Positions 20,069 to 28,754 of a stretch of 64,000 bases of DNA are shown one piece after another (position 1 is the first letter of the stretch; each line of letters opens with the position of its first letter). Origin of the DNA: Anderseniella sp963700885. GTDB taxonomy: Bacteria; Pseudomonadota; Alphaproteobacteria; Rhizobiales; Aestuariivirgaceae. The notes under the pieces were generated by a model, which was given only the letters and a program-made list of their open reading frames with translations, ran no database searches and had not been told where the DNA came from. The stretch is taken from assembly GCA_963700885.1 (NCBI GenBank), contig CAVOZJ010000024.1:176661-240660 (forward strand). Reading direction: 5' to 3'. A program made the position numbers and the translations under genes.

Positions 20069-20437
20069 ATGATCCAGGTAGAAACAAATCTCGACGTCGC
20101 CGATAATTCCGGCGCTCGCCGCGTCCAGTGCATCAAGGTTCTGGGTGGTTCGAAGCGCAAATATGCGCGCGTCGGCGACATTATTGTGGTGTCGATCAAG
20201 GACGCCATTCCGCGCGGCCGCGTCAAGAAGGGCGCCGTGATGAAGGCTGTTGTGGTGCGCACCGCAAAGGACATCCAGCGTGGTGATGGTTCCGCAATTC
20301 GCTTTGACCGCAATGCCGCTGTGCTGATCAACAACCAGGGTGAGCCGGTCGGAACCCGTATATTCGGCCCCGTTCCGCGTGAACTGCGCGGTCGCAACCA
20401 TATGAAAATTATTTCGCTTGCACCGGAGGTGCTGTGA
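20069..20437 (+). CDS. rplN: 50S ribosomal protein L14
   Basis: This 122-residue protein forms bridges B5/B8 with the 30S subunit and is a docking point for RsfS. MIQVETNLDVADNSGARRVQCIKVLGG and the C-terminal FGPVPRELRGRNHMKIISLAPEVL are diagnostic. It starts the spc-type block after an 85-base gap and its stop overlaps the rplX start codon. Confidence 0.97.
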   Translation: MIQVETNLDVADNSGARRVQCIKVLGGSKRKYARVGDIIVVSIKDAIPRGRVKKGAVMKAVVVRTAKDIQRGDGSAIRFDRNAAVLINNQGEPVGTRIFGPVPRELRGRNHMKIISLAPEVL

Positions 20438-20760
20438 TGGCCGCAAAATTGAAGTTGAAAAAAGGGGACCGCGTGGTCGTGGTTGCCGGCAAGGACAAGG
20501 GCAAGTCCGGCGACGTGCTCAAGATGTTTCCGAAGGATAATCGCGCCGTTGTGAGCGGTGTGAATGTTGCGCGCCGCCACATGAAGCAGTCGGCTGCTCA
20601 AGAAGGCGGCATCGTCAGCAAGGAGCTGTCGATCCACGTGTCCAATCTGGCACACATTGATCCCAAGGACGGCAAGGCAACCCGGGTCGGGTACAAGGTA
20701 CTCGATGATGGCAAGAAGGTTCGGGTCGCAAAGCGCTCCGGGGAGGTAATCGATGGCTGA
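20437..20760 (+). CDS. rplX: 50S ribosomal protein L24
   Basis: This 107-residue assembly initiator has a KOW motif near the N terminus (KGDRVVVVAGKDKGKSGDVLKM). The ATG at 20437 overlaps the rplN stop (TGATG), with GGAGGT 8 bases upstream; a GTG one codon earlier is also in frame. The C terminus overlaps rplE by eight bases. Confidence 0.95.
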   Translation: MAAKLKLKKGDRVVVVAGKDKGKSGDVLKMFPKDNRAVVSGVNVARRHMKQSAAQEGGIVSKELSIHVSNLAHIDPKDGKATRVGYKVLDDGKKVRVAKRSGEVIDG

Positions 20761-21331
20761 TGTATATGTTCCACGTCTGCGCAAGCTTTACGAGGACGAG
20801 ATCCGTGCGAAGCTGATCGAACGTTTCGGATACACCAATGCGATGCAGGTTCCCAAGCTCGACAAGATCGTGCTGAACATGGGGGTCGGTGATGCGGTAG
20901 GAGACTCGAAACTGGTCAAGGTGGCTGCTGAAGAATTGACCAAGATCGCCGGTCAAAAGGTGGTAATTACCAAAGCGCGCAAGTCAATCGCGACATTCAA
21001 GCTTCGTGAAGGAATGGATATCGGGGCCAAGGTCACTCTGCGCAAGCAACAGATGTATGAGTTTCTTGATCGATATATCAACATCGCACTGCCGCGTGTC
21101 CGGGACTTTCGCGGGCTTTCAGACCAGAGTTTTGACGGCCACGGCAATTATGCATCCGGTCTGAAGGAGCACATTGTGTTCCCGGAGGTAGATTATGACA
21201 AGATTGACCGCATGTGGGGACTGGACATTGTAATTTGTACGACAGCAAAGAGTAACGACGAAGCTCGGGCCCTGCTGGCGGCATTCAACTTCCCGTTCCG
21301 CAAACGGCAAGGTCAGCAGGCTGCAGCGTAA
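20753..21331 (+). CDS. rplE: 50S ribosomal protein L5
   Basis: This 192-residue protein binds 5S rRNA and contacts P-site tRNA. VPKLDKIVLNMGVGDAV, the KVTLRKQQMYEFLDRYINIALPRVRDFRG core and GLKEHIVFPEVDYDKI are typical. A short Lys/Gln/Ala tail ends it. It overlaps rplX and is followed by rpsN after 32 bases. Confidence 0.97.
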   Translation: MADVYVPRLRKLYEDEIRAKLIERFGYTNAMQVPKLDKIVLNMGVGDAVGDSKLVKVAAEELTKIAGQKVVITKARKSIATFKLREGMDIGAKVTLRKQQMYEFLDRYINIALPRVRDFRGLSDQSFDGHGNYASGLKEHIVFPEVDYDKIDRMWGLDIVICTTAKSNDEARALLAAFNFPFRKRQGQQAAA

Positions 21332-21363
21332 GCGGCGCGAAGAACAAGGAAACGAAAGAGCTC

Positions 21364-21669
21364 ATGGCAAAGAAAAGTGCAATTGAGAAGAACAACCGCC
21401 GCAAGCGTCTGGTGAAGCAGTACGCTGGCAAACGCGCCCATTTGCGTGCAATTGCCAACAACAAATCGCTTCCAATGGAAGAGCGTTTTGCAGCCCGGCT
21501 TAAACTGGCTGAACTGCCTCGCAATTCTGCGGCCATTCGGGTACGCAACCGTTGCGAAATTTCCGGTCGTCCGCGCGGGTATTACCGCAAGATGACCATG
21601 TCCAGGATTGCATTGCGTGATCTGGCCAACCAGGGATTGATCCCGGGTGTGGTCAAGTCGAGCTGGTAA
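21364..21669 (+). CDS. rpsN: 30S ribosomal protein S14 (long, zinc-free form)
   Basis: This 101-residue protein is the C-minus paralogue that lacks the zinc-binding CxxC pairs of the short form. MAKKSAIEKNNRRKRLVKQYAGKRAHLRAI and RNRCEISGRPRGYYRKMTMSRIALRDLA are diagnostic. The single Cys cannot form a zinc ribbon. Order rplE-rpsN-rpsH is canonical. Confidence 0.97.
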   Translation: MAKKSAIEKNNRRKRLVKQYAGKRAHLRAIANNKSLPMEERFAARLKLAELPRNSAAIRVRNRCEISGRPRGYYRKMTMSRIALRDLANQGLIPGVVKSSW

Positions 21670-21703
21670 CGGCGCGCCAAGGTTCTAAAGGGAAAAAGCT
21701 AAA

Positions 21704-22102
21704 ATGAACGTCACGGATCCAATCGGCGATATGTTGACTCGCATCCGCAATGCACAGCAGCGTGGCAAGCCCAAGGTGGCAAGCCCGTCTTCGCGTCTGC
21801 GTGAGCGTGTTCTTGAAGTGTTGCAGGCTGAAGGCTACATTCGCGGTTTCGCGGTAACCGAACGTGCCACAGGTCAGGCCGAGCTCGAAGTCGAGTTGAA
21901 GTATTTTGACGGTGAGCCGGGCATCCGCGAAATCAAACGCGTGTCCAAGCCAGGACGGCGTGTGTATGCATCTGTTGGTGAATTGCCAACAATTTACAAC
22001 GGCCTTGGCGTTGCAATCATGTCAACGTCAAAGGGCGTCATGTCTGACAGCCAGGCACGTGAGAATAATGTTGGTGGCGAGGTTCTCTGCACGGTTTTTT
22101 AA
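21704..22102 (+). CDS. rpsH: 30S ribosomal protein S8
   Basis: This 132-residue protein is a primary 16S rRNA binder and, in E. coli, the spc-operon repressor. DPIGDMLTRIRNAQQRGK at the N terminus and the C-terminal MSTSKGVMSDSQARENNVGGEVLCTVF block are typical. A 95-base gap, longer than its neighbours, separates it from rplF. Confidence 0.97.
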   Translation: MNVTDPIGDMLTRIRNAQQRGKPKVASPSSRLRERVLEVLQAEGYIRGFAVTERATGQAELEVELKYFDGEPGIREIKRVSKPGRRVYASVGELPTIYNGLGVAIMSTSKGVMSDSQARENNVGGEVLCTVF

Positions 22103-22197
22103 GACCTGTGGAGAGTGCCCGTTTTTTGTTGTTGTTTCTGTTGGTGCCCATACCGGGGCAGGTGGCAGTGGATTAAGGATCGGAGGCAAGGAAGCCC

Positions 22198-22731
22198 ATG
22201 TCTCGTATTGGTAAAAAACCCATTGCGGTGCCAAGTGGCGTAAGCGTTACCCTGGATGGTCAGGCCATTAAGGTCAAAGGCCCGAAGGGTGAGTTGCAAA
22301 CCCAGTTGGTTGATCTGGTCAAAGTGGCGCAGGAAGGCGATGATCTTATTGTGACGCCAGTAGATCAATCAAAACCGGCCCGGTCGGCATGGGGTCTGTC
22401 TCGTACGCTGGTCGCCAACCTGGTTACTGGTGTGACTGAAGGATTTACGAAGAATCTTGAAATCAACGGTGTTGGTTATCGTGCGGCACTTCAAGGTCAG
22501 GGCCTGCAACTTAACCTGGGCTACAGCCATGACGTGGTTTACGCAATTCCGCAGGGCATCGACATAGCGGTGCCGAAGCCGACCGAGATTGTTGTGTCCG
22601 GTATAGACAAGCAACGTGTTGGTCAGGTTGCCGCTGAAATCCGGGCATGGCGTCCGCCGGAGCCATATAAAGGCAAGGGCGTGAAGTACGCCGATGAGAC
22701 GATCTTCCGCAAGGAAGGCAAGAAGAAGTAA
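22198..22731 (+). CDS. rplF: 50S ribosomal protein L6
   Basis: This 177-residue protein lies near the factor-binding centre. MSRIGKKPIAVPSGVSV, the GVTEGFTKNLEINGVGYRA middle and the C-terminal RPPEPYKGKGVKYADE are diagnostic. AGGAAG precedes the ATG by five bases. Confidence 0.97.
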   Translation: MSRIGKKPIAVPSGVSVTLDGQAIKVKGPKGELQTQLVDLVKVAQEGDDLIVTPVDQSKPARSAWGLSRTLVANLVTGVTEGFTKNLEINGVGYRAALQGQGLQLNLGYSHDVVYAIPQGIDIAVPKPTEIVVSGIDKQRVGQVAAEIRAWRPPEPYKGKGVKYADETIFRKEGKKK

Positions 22732-22757
22732 CGGTTGAGCTGAAGGGCTTTGAGACA

Positions 22758-23120
22758 ATGTCTGGTAAACTGACAATTAGTGAACGCCGCAAGCAACGCG
22801 TCCGCAGAGAACTGAAGGTCAATAACAATGGCCGTCCGCGTCTCAGCGTGAACCGATCACACAAGAACATCTCGGTGCAGGTCATAGATGATGCTAAAGG
22901 TGTGACGGTGGCTGCTGCATCGACGCTGGAAAAGGACGTGCGTGCTTCGCTGAAGACAGGAGGCGACGCAACTGCGGCTGCAACTATTGGCAAGCTGGTT
23001 GCTGAACGCGCAAAAAAGGCAGGCGTTGATACGGTTGTCTTTGATCGTGGCCGGTATCTTTATCATGGCCGGGTCAAGACCCTGGCCGATGCAGCCCGCG
23101 AAGGCGGACTGAAGTTCTAA
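22758..23120 (+). CDS. rplR: 50S ribosomal protein L18
   Basis: This 120-residue protein binds 5S rRNA with L5 and L25. The basic N terminus (RRKQRVRRELK), RLSVNRSHKNISVQVIDDAKGVTV and the closing DRGRYLYHGRVKTLADAAREGGLKF are typical. Confidence 0.97.
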   Translation: MSGKLTISERRKQRVRRELKVNNNGRPRLSVNRSHKNISVQVIDDAKGVTVAAASTLEKDVRASLKTGGDATAAATIGKLVAERAKKAGVDTVVFDRGRYLYHGRVKTLADAAREGGLKF

Positions 23121-23149
23121 CAATTTGATTGAGAAGCAGGTGTATATAC

Positions 23150-23698
23150 ATGGCTAGAGAACGCGAACGCCGGGACCGTGATCAGGATAGTGAGTTTGTT
23201 GACAAACTCGTCCACATCAACCGTGTCGCCAAGGTTGTCAAGGGTGGCCGCAGGTTCGGCTTTGCCGCACTCGTTGTCGTTGGTGACCAGAAGGGCCGTG
23301 TTGGCTTTGGTCACGGCAAGGCACGCGAGGTGCCAGAGGCAATCCGCAAGGCGACAGAAAGTGCGAAACGTGAAATGATACGTGTGCCGCTGCGCGAGGG
23401 CCGTACCCTGCACCACGATGTTGCGGGCCGCCATGGAGCAGGCCGTGTAGTACTTCGTTCGGCGCCTGCGGGTACCGGTATTATTGCCGGTGGTCCAATG
23501 CGCGCCGTGTTCGAAAGCGTTGGCATGCACGATGTGGTTGCAAAATCTATCGGCACCTCGAACCCATACAACATGGTGCGTGCAACTTTTGATGCGCTCA
23601 GGCACGAGACCAGCCCGCGAACCGTCGCTGCGCGTCGCGGCAAGAAGGTTTCTGACATAATTTCCCGCCGTAAGGATGGTGAGATTTCACCGGATTGA
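23150..23698 (+). CDS. rpsE: 30S ribosomal protein S5
   Basis: This 182-residue protein shapes the mRNA entry site and affects decoding fidelity. The ATG at 23150 is used rather than an upstream in-frame TTG, because MARERERRDRDQDSEFVDKLVHINRVAKVVKGGRR is the standard alphaproteobacterial start and GCAGG lies ahead of it. The GHGKAREVPEAIRKATESAKR and GTGIIAGGPMRAVFE motifs are intact. Confidence 0.97.
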   Translation: MARERERRDRDQDSEFVDKLVHINRVAKVVKGGRRFGFAALVVVGDQKGRVGFGHGKAREVPEAIRKATESAKREMIRVPLREGRTLHHDVAGRHGAGRVVLRSAPAGTGIIAGGPMRAVFESVGMHDVVAKSIGTSNPYNMVRATFDALRHETSPRTVAARRGKKVSDIISRRKDGEISPD

Positions 23699-23744
23699 TC
23701 GGGCGTATTTTCGCCGTTACTACAAAGGTTGATTGAGGAATATC

Positions 23745-23939
23745 ATGGCCAACGATAAAAAGACCGTCACTGTCCAGCAGATTGGATCGCCGCTTCGCCG
23801 CCCTGGCGATCAACGCGCCACTCTTGTTGGCCTGGGTCTCAACAAGATGAACCGTCAGCGGACCCTGGAAGATACTCCTGCCGTTCGTGGCATGATTGCC
23901 AAGGTGGCACACCTTGTTCGTGTTGTGGACGGTCAGTAG
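23745..23939 (+). CDS. rpmD: 50S ribosomal protein L30
   Basis: This 64-residue protein has the full L30 fold: VTVQQIGSPLRRPGDQRATLVGLGLNKMNR and the C-terminal MIAKVAHLVRVVD. The ATG at 23745, preceded by TTGAGGAATATC, is preferred over a TTG four codons earlier. Order rpsE-rpmD-rplO is canonical. Confidence 0.96.
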   Translation: MANDKKTVTVQQIGSPLRRPGDQRATLVGLGLNKMNRQRTLEDTPAVRGMIAKVAHLVRVVDGQ

Positions 23940-23985
23940 GTAATTTTCGCCCGCGCGATCAAACAAATCAAGAGAAGCAAAGACA

Positions 23986-24465
23986 ATGAAGCTCAACGAA
24001 ATTTCAGACAATCCGGGTGCCCGAAAAGAGCGTACACGTGTTGGCCGTGGTATTGGTTCCGGCAAGGGTAAAACAGCTGGCAGGGGTCACAAGGGTCACG
24101 GGTCGCGCTCTGGCGGTCCGAAGTTGGGCTTTGAAGGCGGTCAGATGCCCATCTACCGGCGTTTGCCGAAACGTGGCTTCAAAAAACCAAACCAGCTTTC
24201 TTTCAATGAAGTCAATCTCAGTCGTTTGCAGGCGGCGGTTGATTCAGGCAAACTCGACATCAAGAAGCCCGTGGATCTTGCTGCATTACTTGCCTGCGGC
24301 GTTTTGTCCAAACCGCTTCATGGTGTGCGCGTATTGGGCAATGGCGATCTGAAAGCCAAGTTGGACCTGCATGTAAACCATGCGACCAAATCTGCTTCCG
24401 CAGCTGTTGAAAAGGCCGGTGGCAAGGTAAATTTGATTGAAGAAAAGCCAGTGGTGGAAGACTAG
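23986..24465 (+). CDS. rplO: 50S ribosomal protein L15
   Basis: This 159-residue late-assembly protein has the glycine-rich basic N-terminal arm (ARKERTRVGRGIGSGKGKTAGRGHKGHGSRSGG) and GFEGGQMPIYRRLPKRGF. Its C-terminal tail (VEKAGGKVNLIEEKPVVED) is normal. Its TAG stop at 24463-24465 lies inside the first bases of the double-hairpin repeat that follows. Confidence 0.97.
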   Translation: MKLNEISDNPGARKERTRVGRGIGSGKGKTAGRGHKGHGSRSGGPKLGFEGGQMPIYRRLPKRGFKKPNQLSFNEVNLSRLQAAVDSGKLDIKKPVDLAALLACGVLSKPLHGVRVLGNGDLKAKLDLHVNHATKSASAAVEKAGGKVNLIEEKPVVED

Positions 24466-24563
24466 AGCAACATGGGTTCATGTGAACCCGTAAGGTTGCT
24501 CTGAAACTTTTGATGCGATCAGTTTTTGGCATTTGATTGACTCAATCGAAAACCTTACTGATC
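24462..24563. repeat. Double-hairpin intergenic repeat, copy 2 (RIME-like)
   Basis: Second copy of the element at 255-357: CTAGAGCAACATGGGTTC..GAACCCGTAAGGTTGCTCT, followed by GATCAGTTTTTGGC..TTGATTGACTCAATCGAAAACC..ACTGATC. Compensating differences between copies preserve the GAGCAAC/GTTGCTC pairing in this copy. It begins within the rplO stop codon and ends 77 bases before secY. Confidence 0.7.
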
Positions 24564-24640
24564 CAGTTGCTTGTGATCAGGCAGGGTAGTGCCGATATTG
24601 ATGACAAACACTGGCCAGGTACACGGATAAGGAATCCCGA

Positions 24641-25972
24641 ATGGCATCCGCTGTTGAGCAACTTGCAGCAAATCTGAGCTTTGCATCCTTCGCAAAAGCG
24701 GAAGATCTTAAGAAACGCATCTGGTTTACGCTGGCCGCTCTCGTTGTGTATCGCCTGGGGACGTACATTCCAATACCTGGTGTTGATGCCACCGAGCTTG
24801 CCCGCCTGGTGGAGCAGAACTCGTCCGGTATTCTCGGCTGGATCAATGGTCTGGCTGGTGGTGCGCTAGGGCGGATGGCGATTTTTGCCCTCAATATCAT
24901 GCCTTATATTTCGGCATCAATCATTATTCAGCTGATGACGACTGTCAGCCCGCATCTTGAGCAGCTCAAGAAAGAGGGCGAACAGGGCCGTAAAAAAATC
25001 AACCAGTACACCCGGTACGGAACTGTAATACTGGCCGCTCTGCAAGCATATGGCATCGCAGTTGGCCTTGAAAGCCAGGGTAGCGCGGTGATTGAACCTG
25101 GATGGTATTTCCGAATTTCCGCAGTAATTACGCTTACGGGTGGAACTGTCTTCCTGATGTGGCTGGGTGAACAGATTACCGCGCGTGGCATCGGTAATGG
25201 TATTTCGCTGATTATCTTTGCCGGCATTATCGCCGGATTGCCGTCCGCGATCGCTGCTATTCTGGAGCTTGGACGCACAGGCCAGATGTCGACATTCCTG
25301 ATCATCGGCATCATCATTCTTGCGCTGGTGACAATTGCGGTGATCGTGTTCATGGAACGTGCCCAACGCAGGCTTTTGGTGAAGTACCCGAAACGTCAGG
25401 TCGGTAACCAGATTCAAAACGTTGACCCGTCTCATCTACCGCTGAAGCTGAATACGGCCGGGGTTATTCCACCGATCTTTGCCTCGTCGCTGTTACTGTT
25501 GCCGATTACCGTATCGAACTTCAGCCAGGGAAGCGGTCCGGACTGGCTCAACACGATCAATGCGCTGCTGGGCCGTGGGCAGCCCTTGTTCCTTGCGATC
25601 TATATTGGTTTGATCATCTTCTTCGCGTTCTTCTACACCGCGATCATGTTCAACCCGAAAGAAACAGCGGACAACCTGAAGAAATACGGTGGGTTCATTC
25701 CAGGTATCAGACCCGGTGAACGCACAGCTGAATACATAGACTATGTGCTGACCCGCATTACGGTGGTTGGAGCGCTTTATCTGGCGGCAGTGTGTCTGTT
25801 ACCGGAAATACTGACATCCTATGCCGCCATCCCGTTCTATTTCGGCGGCACGTCGTTACTGATTATCGTTTCCGTTACCATGGATACGGTGTCTCAGGTT
25901 CAAAGTCATCTGCTTGCCCAGCAGTATGAGGGCCTGATGAAGAAAACCAAGCTCAGGGGGTCACGCAAGTGA
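24641..25972 (+). CDS. secY: Preprotein translocase subunit SecY
   Basis: This 443-residue protein is the pore subunit of the inner-membrane Sec translocon. About ten hydrophobic segments are visible. Signature 1 (LGRMAIFALNIMPYISASIIIQLM, near residues 76-100) and signature 2 (TGGTVFLMWLGEQITARGIGNGISLIIFAGI, near residues 165-195) are present. It lies between rplO and adk, and overlaps adk by four bases (GTGA). The repeat upstream may separate its expression from the ribosomal genes; that is inference. Confidence 0.98.
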   Translation: MASAVEQLAANLSFASFAKAEDLKKRIWFTLAALVVYRLGTYIPIPGVDATELARLVEQNSSGILGWINGLAGGALGRMAIFALNIMPYISASIIIQLMTTVSPHLEQLKKEGEQGRKKINQYTRYGTVILAALQAYGIAVGLESQGSAVIEPGWYFRISAVITLTGGTVFLMWLGEQITARGIGNGISLIIFAGIIAGLPSAIAAILELGRTGQMSTFLIIGIIILALVTIAVIVFMERAQRRLLVKYPKRQVGNQIQNVDPSHLPLKLNTAGVIPPIFASSLLLLPITVSNFSQGSGPDWLNTINALLGRGQPLFLAIYIGLIIFFAFFYTAIMFNPKETADNLKKYGGFIPGIRPGERTAEYIDYVLTRITVVGALYLAAVCLLPEILTSYAAIPFYFGGTSLLIIVSVTMDTVSQVQSHLLAQQYEGLMKKTKLRGSRK

Positions 25973-26562
25973 ACATTATCCTTCTTGGTCCGCCCGGTGC
26001 CGGCAAGGGCACGCAAGCGTTGCGTGTTGGGGCAGGCAAAGGCATGAAGCAGTTATCTACCGGTGACATGTTGCGTGCAGCGGTATCCGCCGGAACTCCT
26101 GTAGGCCTGAAAGCCAAAGACATCATGGCCCGCGGAGAACTGGTGCCCGACGATATCGTTGTTGGTATAATTTCGGACCGGATTGAAGACGATGATTGCG
26201 CCGGTGGATTTATCCTTGACGGGTTTCCGCGCAATGTTACGCAGGCAGAAGCCCTGGATGTAATGTTGAGCGAGAAGGGTTTGCAGCTTGACGCTGTTGT
26301 CGAAATTCAGGTTGACGATAGCATCCTCATCAAGCGTATCGAAAGACGGGCCGCGGAGACAGAAGGTGGCCCGCGGGCCGATGACAATGCGGAAGCGCTG
26401 AAAAAGAGGCTTGATGTGTATCATGCCCAAACGGCGCCGCTGATTGAGTATTACGCAACAAGAAACAAGTTGCGCAGCGTGGATGGTATGGCGGATATGG
26501 ATAAAGTTACCCGCCAGATCATGGAGGTGTTGAACGGGAAGAAGTCACAAGCGACTGGATAG
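25969..26562 (+). CDS. adk: Adenylate kinase
   Basis: This 197-residue enzyme interconverts ATP + AMP and 2 ADP. P-loop GPPGAGKGT is at residues 7-15, the AMP-binding STGDMLR near 36, DGFPRN near 84 and the LID arginines in RRAAETEGGPRADD near 125. It is the short-LID form. Start is GTG, overlapping the secY stop. Residues 19-26 (LRVGAGKG) are unlike the usual xRLxxxxG helix of this family; reading the same DNA with one base removed and one added would give LRLGQAKG, so a pair of compensating indels is possible. Catalytic residues are unaffected. Confidence 0.96.
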   Translation: MNIILLGPPGAGKGTQALRVGAGKGMKQLSTGDMLRAAVSAGTPVGLKAKDIMARGELVPDDIVVGIISDRIEDDDCAGGFILDGFPRNVTQAEALDVMLSEKGLQLDAVVEIQVDDSILIKRIERRAAETEGGPRADDNAEALKKRLDVYHAQTAPLIEYYATRNKLRSVDGMADMDKVTRQIMEVLNGKKSQATG

Positions 26563-26765
26563 CGGTTAAATGGTTGACGCGCCGGGGAATCCGGCCTAGA
26601 AACTGCGCCAATCCGGTTGCTGACAGGCTGACCGCAAGTAGCTTTGTGTCTGCTTGGGGTGAGCCTTGTTGCCGTCAGGCATCAACAATCCGTTTTTTGG
26701 TTCAGTTTTGGTCCTGGCGAATCTGACGAAATGTCAGGCCAGACCGTTTGCAGGAGAATAGCGTC

Positions 26766-27134
26766 TTGGCCCGTATAGCAGGCGTCAACATTCCGACGAA
26801 CAAGCGCGTAGTGATCGCGCTGCAGTATATTCATGGAATTGGCCCGAAATTTGCGAAAAAGATTTGTGAAACAGTCAATATAGCAGCTGGACGCCGTGTC
26901 CACGAATTGACGGACGCAGAAGTCATACAGATCCGCGAAGCCGTTGATCGTGATTACATGGTTGAAGGCGACTTGCGTCGCGATACTGCAATGAACATCA
27001 AGCGTCTGATGGACCTGGGTTGCTACCGTGGCTTGCGCCATCGCCGCGGCCTGCCTGTTCGTGGCCAGCGCACACATACCAACGCACGCACCCGCAAAGG
27101 GCCTGCCAAGGCCATTGCAGGCAAAAAGAAGTAA
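26766..27134 (+). CDS. rpsM: 30S ribosomal protein S13
   Basis: This 122-residue protein of the 30S head contacts L5 and P-site tRNA. The start is TTG at 26766, giving MARIAGVNIPTNKRVVIALQYIHGIG, the family's standard N terminus, with CAGGAG about nine bases upstream. No ATG fits. The C-terminal RGLRHRRGLPVRGQRTHTNARTRKG is intact. A 203-base gap after adk may hold a promoter, but none is convincing. Confidence 0.95.
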   Translation: MARIAGVNIPTNKRVVIALQYIHGIGPKFAKKICETVNIAAGRRVHELTDAEVIQIREAVDRDYMVEGDLRRDTAMNIKRLMDLGCYRGLRHRRGLPVRGQRTHTNARTRKGPAKAIAGKKK

Positions 27135-27163
27135 CCAGTTTCTTTCTCGGAAAGCATTTTCAG

Positions 27164-27553
27164 ATGGCTAAAGAACCAGTACGTACGCGCCGCAAGGAAC
27201 GCAAGAACATCTCCTCTGGTGTTGCTCACGTGAATTCCACGTTCAACAATACCATGATTACCATCACGGATGTACAGGGCAATGCGATAGCCTGGTCATC
27301 TGCAGGCAAGATGAAGTTCAAGGGCTCGCGCAAATCCACACCTTATGCAGCACAGGTTGCTGCCGAGCAGGCGGGTGAAATTGCAATGGAACACGGTATG
27401 AAGACCATCGAGGTTGAAGTTTGTGGGCCAGGTTCAGGCCGTGAGTCAGCTTTGCGAGCCTTGCAGGCTGTAGGCCTTCAGGTGACGTCGATCCGCGATG
27501 TAACACCAATTCCGCACAATGGCGTGCGGCCACCAAAACGCCGCCGCGTATAG
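27164..27553 (+). CDS. rpsK: 30S ribosomal protein S11
   Basis: This 129-residue protein of the 30S platform spans ISSGVAHVNSTFNNTMITITD to the end NGVRPPKRRRV, the latter diagnostic. The ATG at 27164 is used; the same frame stays open upstream into rpsM but that part is not S11. It is part of the alpha operon with rpsM and rpoA; rpsD is not here, as is usual in this class. Confidence 0.97.
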   Translation: MAKEPVRTRRKERKNISSGVAHVNSTFNNTMITITDVQGNAIAWSSAGKMKFKGSRKSTPYAAQVAAEQAGEIAMEHGMKTIEVEVCGPGSGRESALRALQAVGLQVTSIRDVTPIPHNGVRPPKRRRV

Positions 27554-27675
27554 TACGATTTAACTTTGGCGGATTTTCCGACTGGTCAGTCGAGTTTGCC
27601 AACACCAATTAAATTCAGGGTTCTGGTTCCGGTCCGCGGAAACCCAACACCCACAACTGCACAGAGGTCGACACC

Positions 27676-28692
27676 GTGAACACCAAGAACTGGCAAGATC
27701 TTATCAAGCCGATAAAGCTGGACGTGAATGCCGGCCGTGACCGCCGCCGAACCGCTACGCTGGTCGCTGAACCGCTGGAACGCGGTTTTGGCATGACACT
27801 TGGCAACAGTCTGCGCCGTGTACTGCTGTCGTCCCTTCAGGGTGCGGCAGTCACTTCGGTTCAGATTGATGGCGTGTTGCATGAGTTTTCGTCCATTGCC
27901 GGCGTGCGGGAAGATGTCACTGACATAGTTCTGAACATCAAGGAAATTGCCGTTGGCATGCAAGGCGAAGGTCCCAAGCGCCTGACGCTGCGCAAGCAAG
28001 GTCCTGGTGCTGTTACCGCAGGTGATATTGAAGAAAGCGGCGATATCACGATTTTGAACCCGACACTGCCGATCTGCACTCTTGATGACGGCGCGGAAGT
28101 GCGCATGGAGTTCACTGTTAACACCGGCAAGGGCTATGCTGCCGCCGAGCGCAATCGCCCTGAAGATGCACCGATCGGCCTGATCCCGGTCGACAGCCTC
28201 TACAGCCCGGTCAAACGGGTTTCCTACAAGGTTGAGAATACCCGCGAAGGCCAGGTTCTTGATTATGACAAGTTGATCATGACTGTCGAAACTGATGGTT
28301 CCATGACACCGGAAGATGCAGTCGCCTACTCGGCCCGGATTCTTCAGGATCAGTTGCAGGTCTTCATCAACTTTGAGGAACCTCAGCAGATTGTTGCAGA
28401 GGAAGAGAAGCCTGAGCTTGAATTCAATGCAGCGCTGCTGAAAAAGGTAGATGAGCTGGAATTGTCAGTTCGTTCTGCAAATTGCCTGAAGAACGACAAT
28501 ATTGTCTATATTGGTGACCTGATCCAGAAGACGGAAGGCGAAATGCTTCGCACCCCGAATTTCGGCCGCAAGTCGCTGAATGAGATCAAGGAAGTGCTGG
28601 CTCAGATGGGGCTGCACCTGGGAATGGATATTGAAAACTGGCCGCCGGAAAATATCGATGAACTGGCGAAGAAGTTCGAAACCCACTACTGA
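27676..28692 (+). CDS. rpoA: DNA-directed RNA polymerase subunit alpha
   Basis: This 338-residue subunit nucleates polymerase assembly. The N-terminal domain has FGMTLGNSLRRVLLSSLQG (near residue 36) and the C-terminal domain, which binds UP elements and activators, has ELELSVRSANCLKNDNIVYIGDL and GRKSLNEIKEVLAQMGLHLGM. The start is GTG at 27676 (MNTKNWQDLIKP), with the expected second-residue region. It lies between rpsK and rplQ. Confidence 0.97.
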   Translation: MNTKNWQDLIKPIKLDVNAGRDRRRTATLVAEPLERGFGMTLGNSLRRVLLSSLQGAAVTSVQIDGVLHEFSSIAGVREDVTDIVLNIKEIAVGMQGEGPKRLTLRKQGPGAVTAGDIEESGDITILNPTLPICTLDDGAEVRMEFTVNTGKGYAAAERNRPEDAPIGLIPVDSLYSPVKRVSYKVENTREGQVLDYDKLIMTVETDGSMTPEDAVAYSARILQDQLQVFINFEEPQQIVAEEEKPELEFNAALLKKVDELELSVRSANCLKNDNIVYIGDLIQKTEGEMLRTPNFGRKSLNEIKEVLAQMGLHLGMDIENWPPENIDELAKKFETHY

Positions 28693-28754
28693 CATAAATT
28701 TAGGGGAGACGACCGTGAGGTTGCCTCGCTAGCAAATATCCAAGGAGAAGGCCA

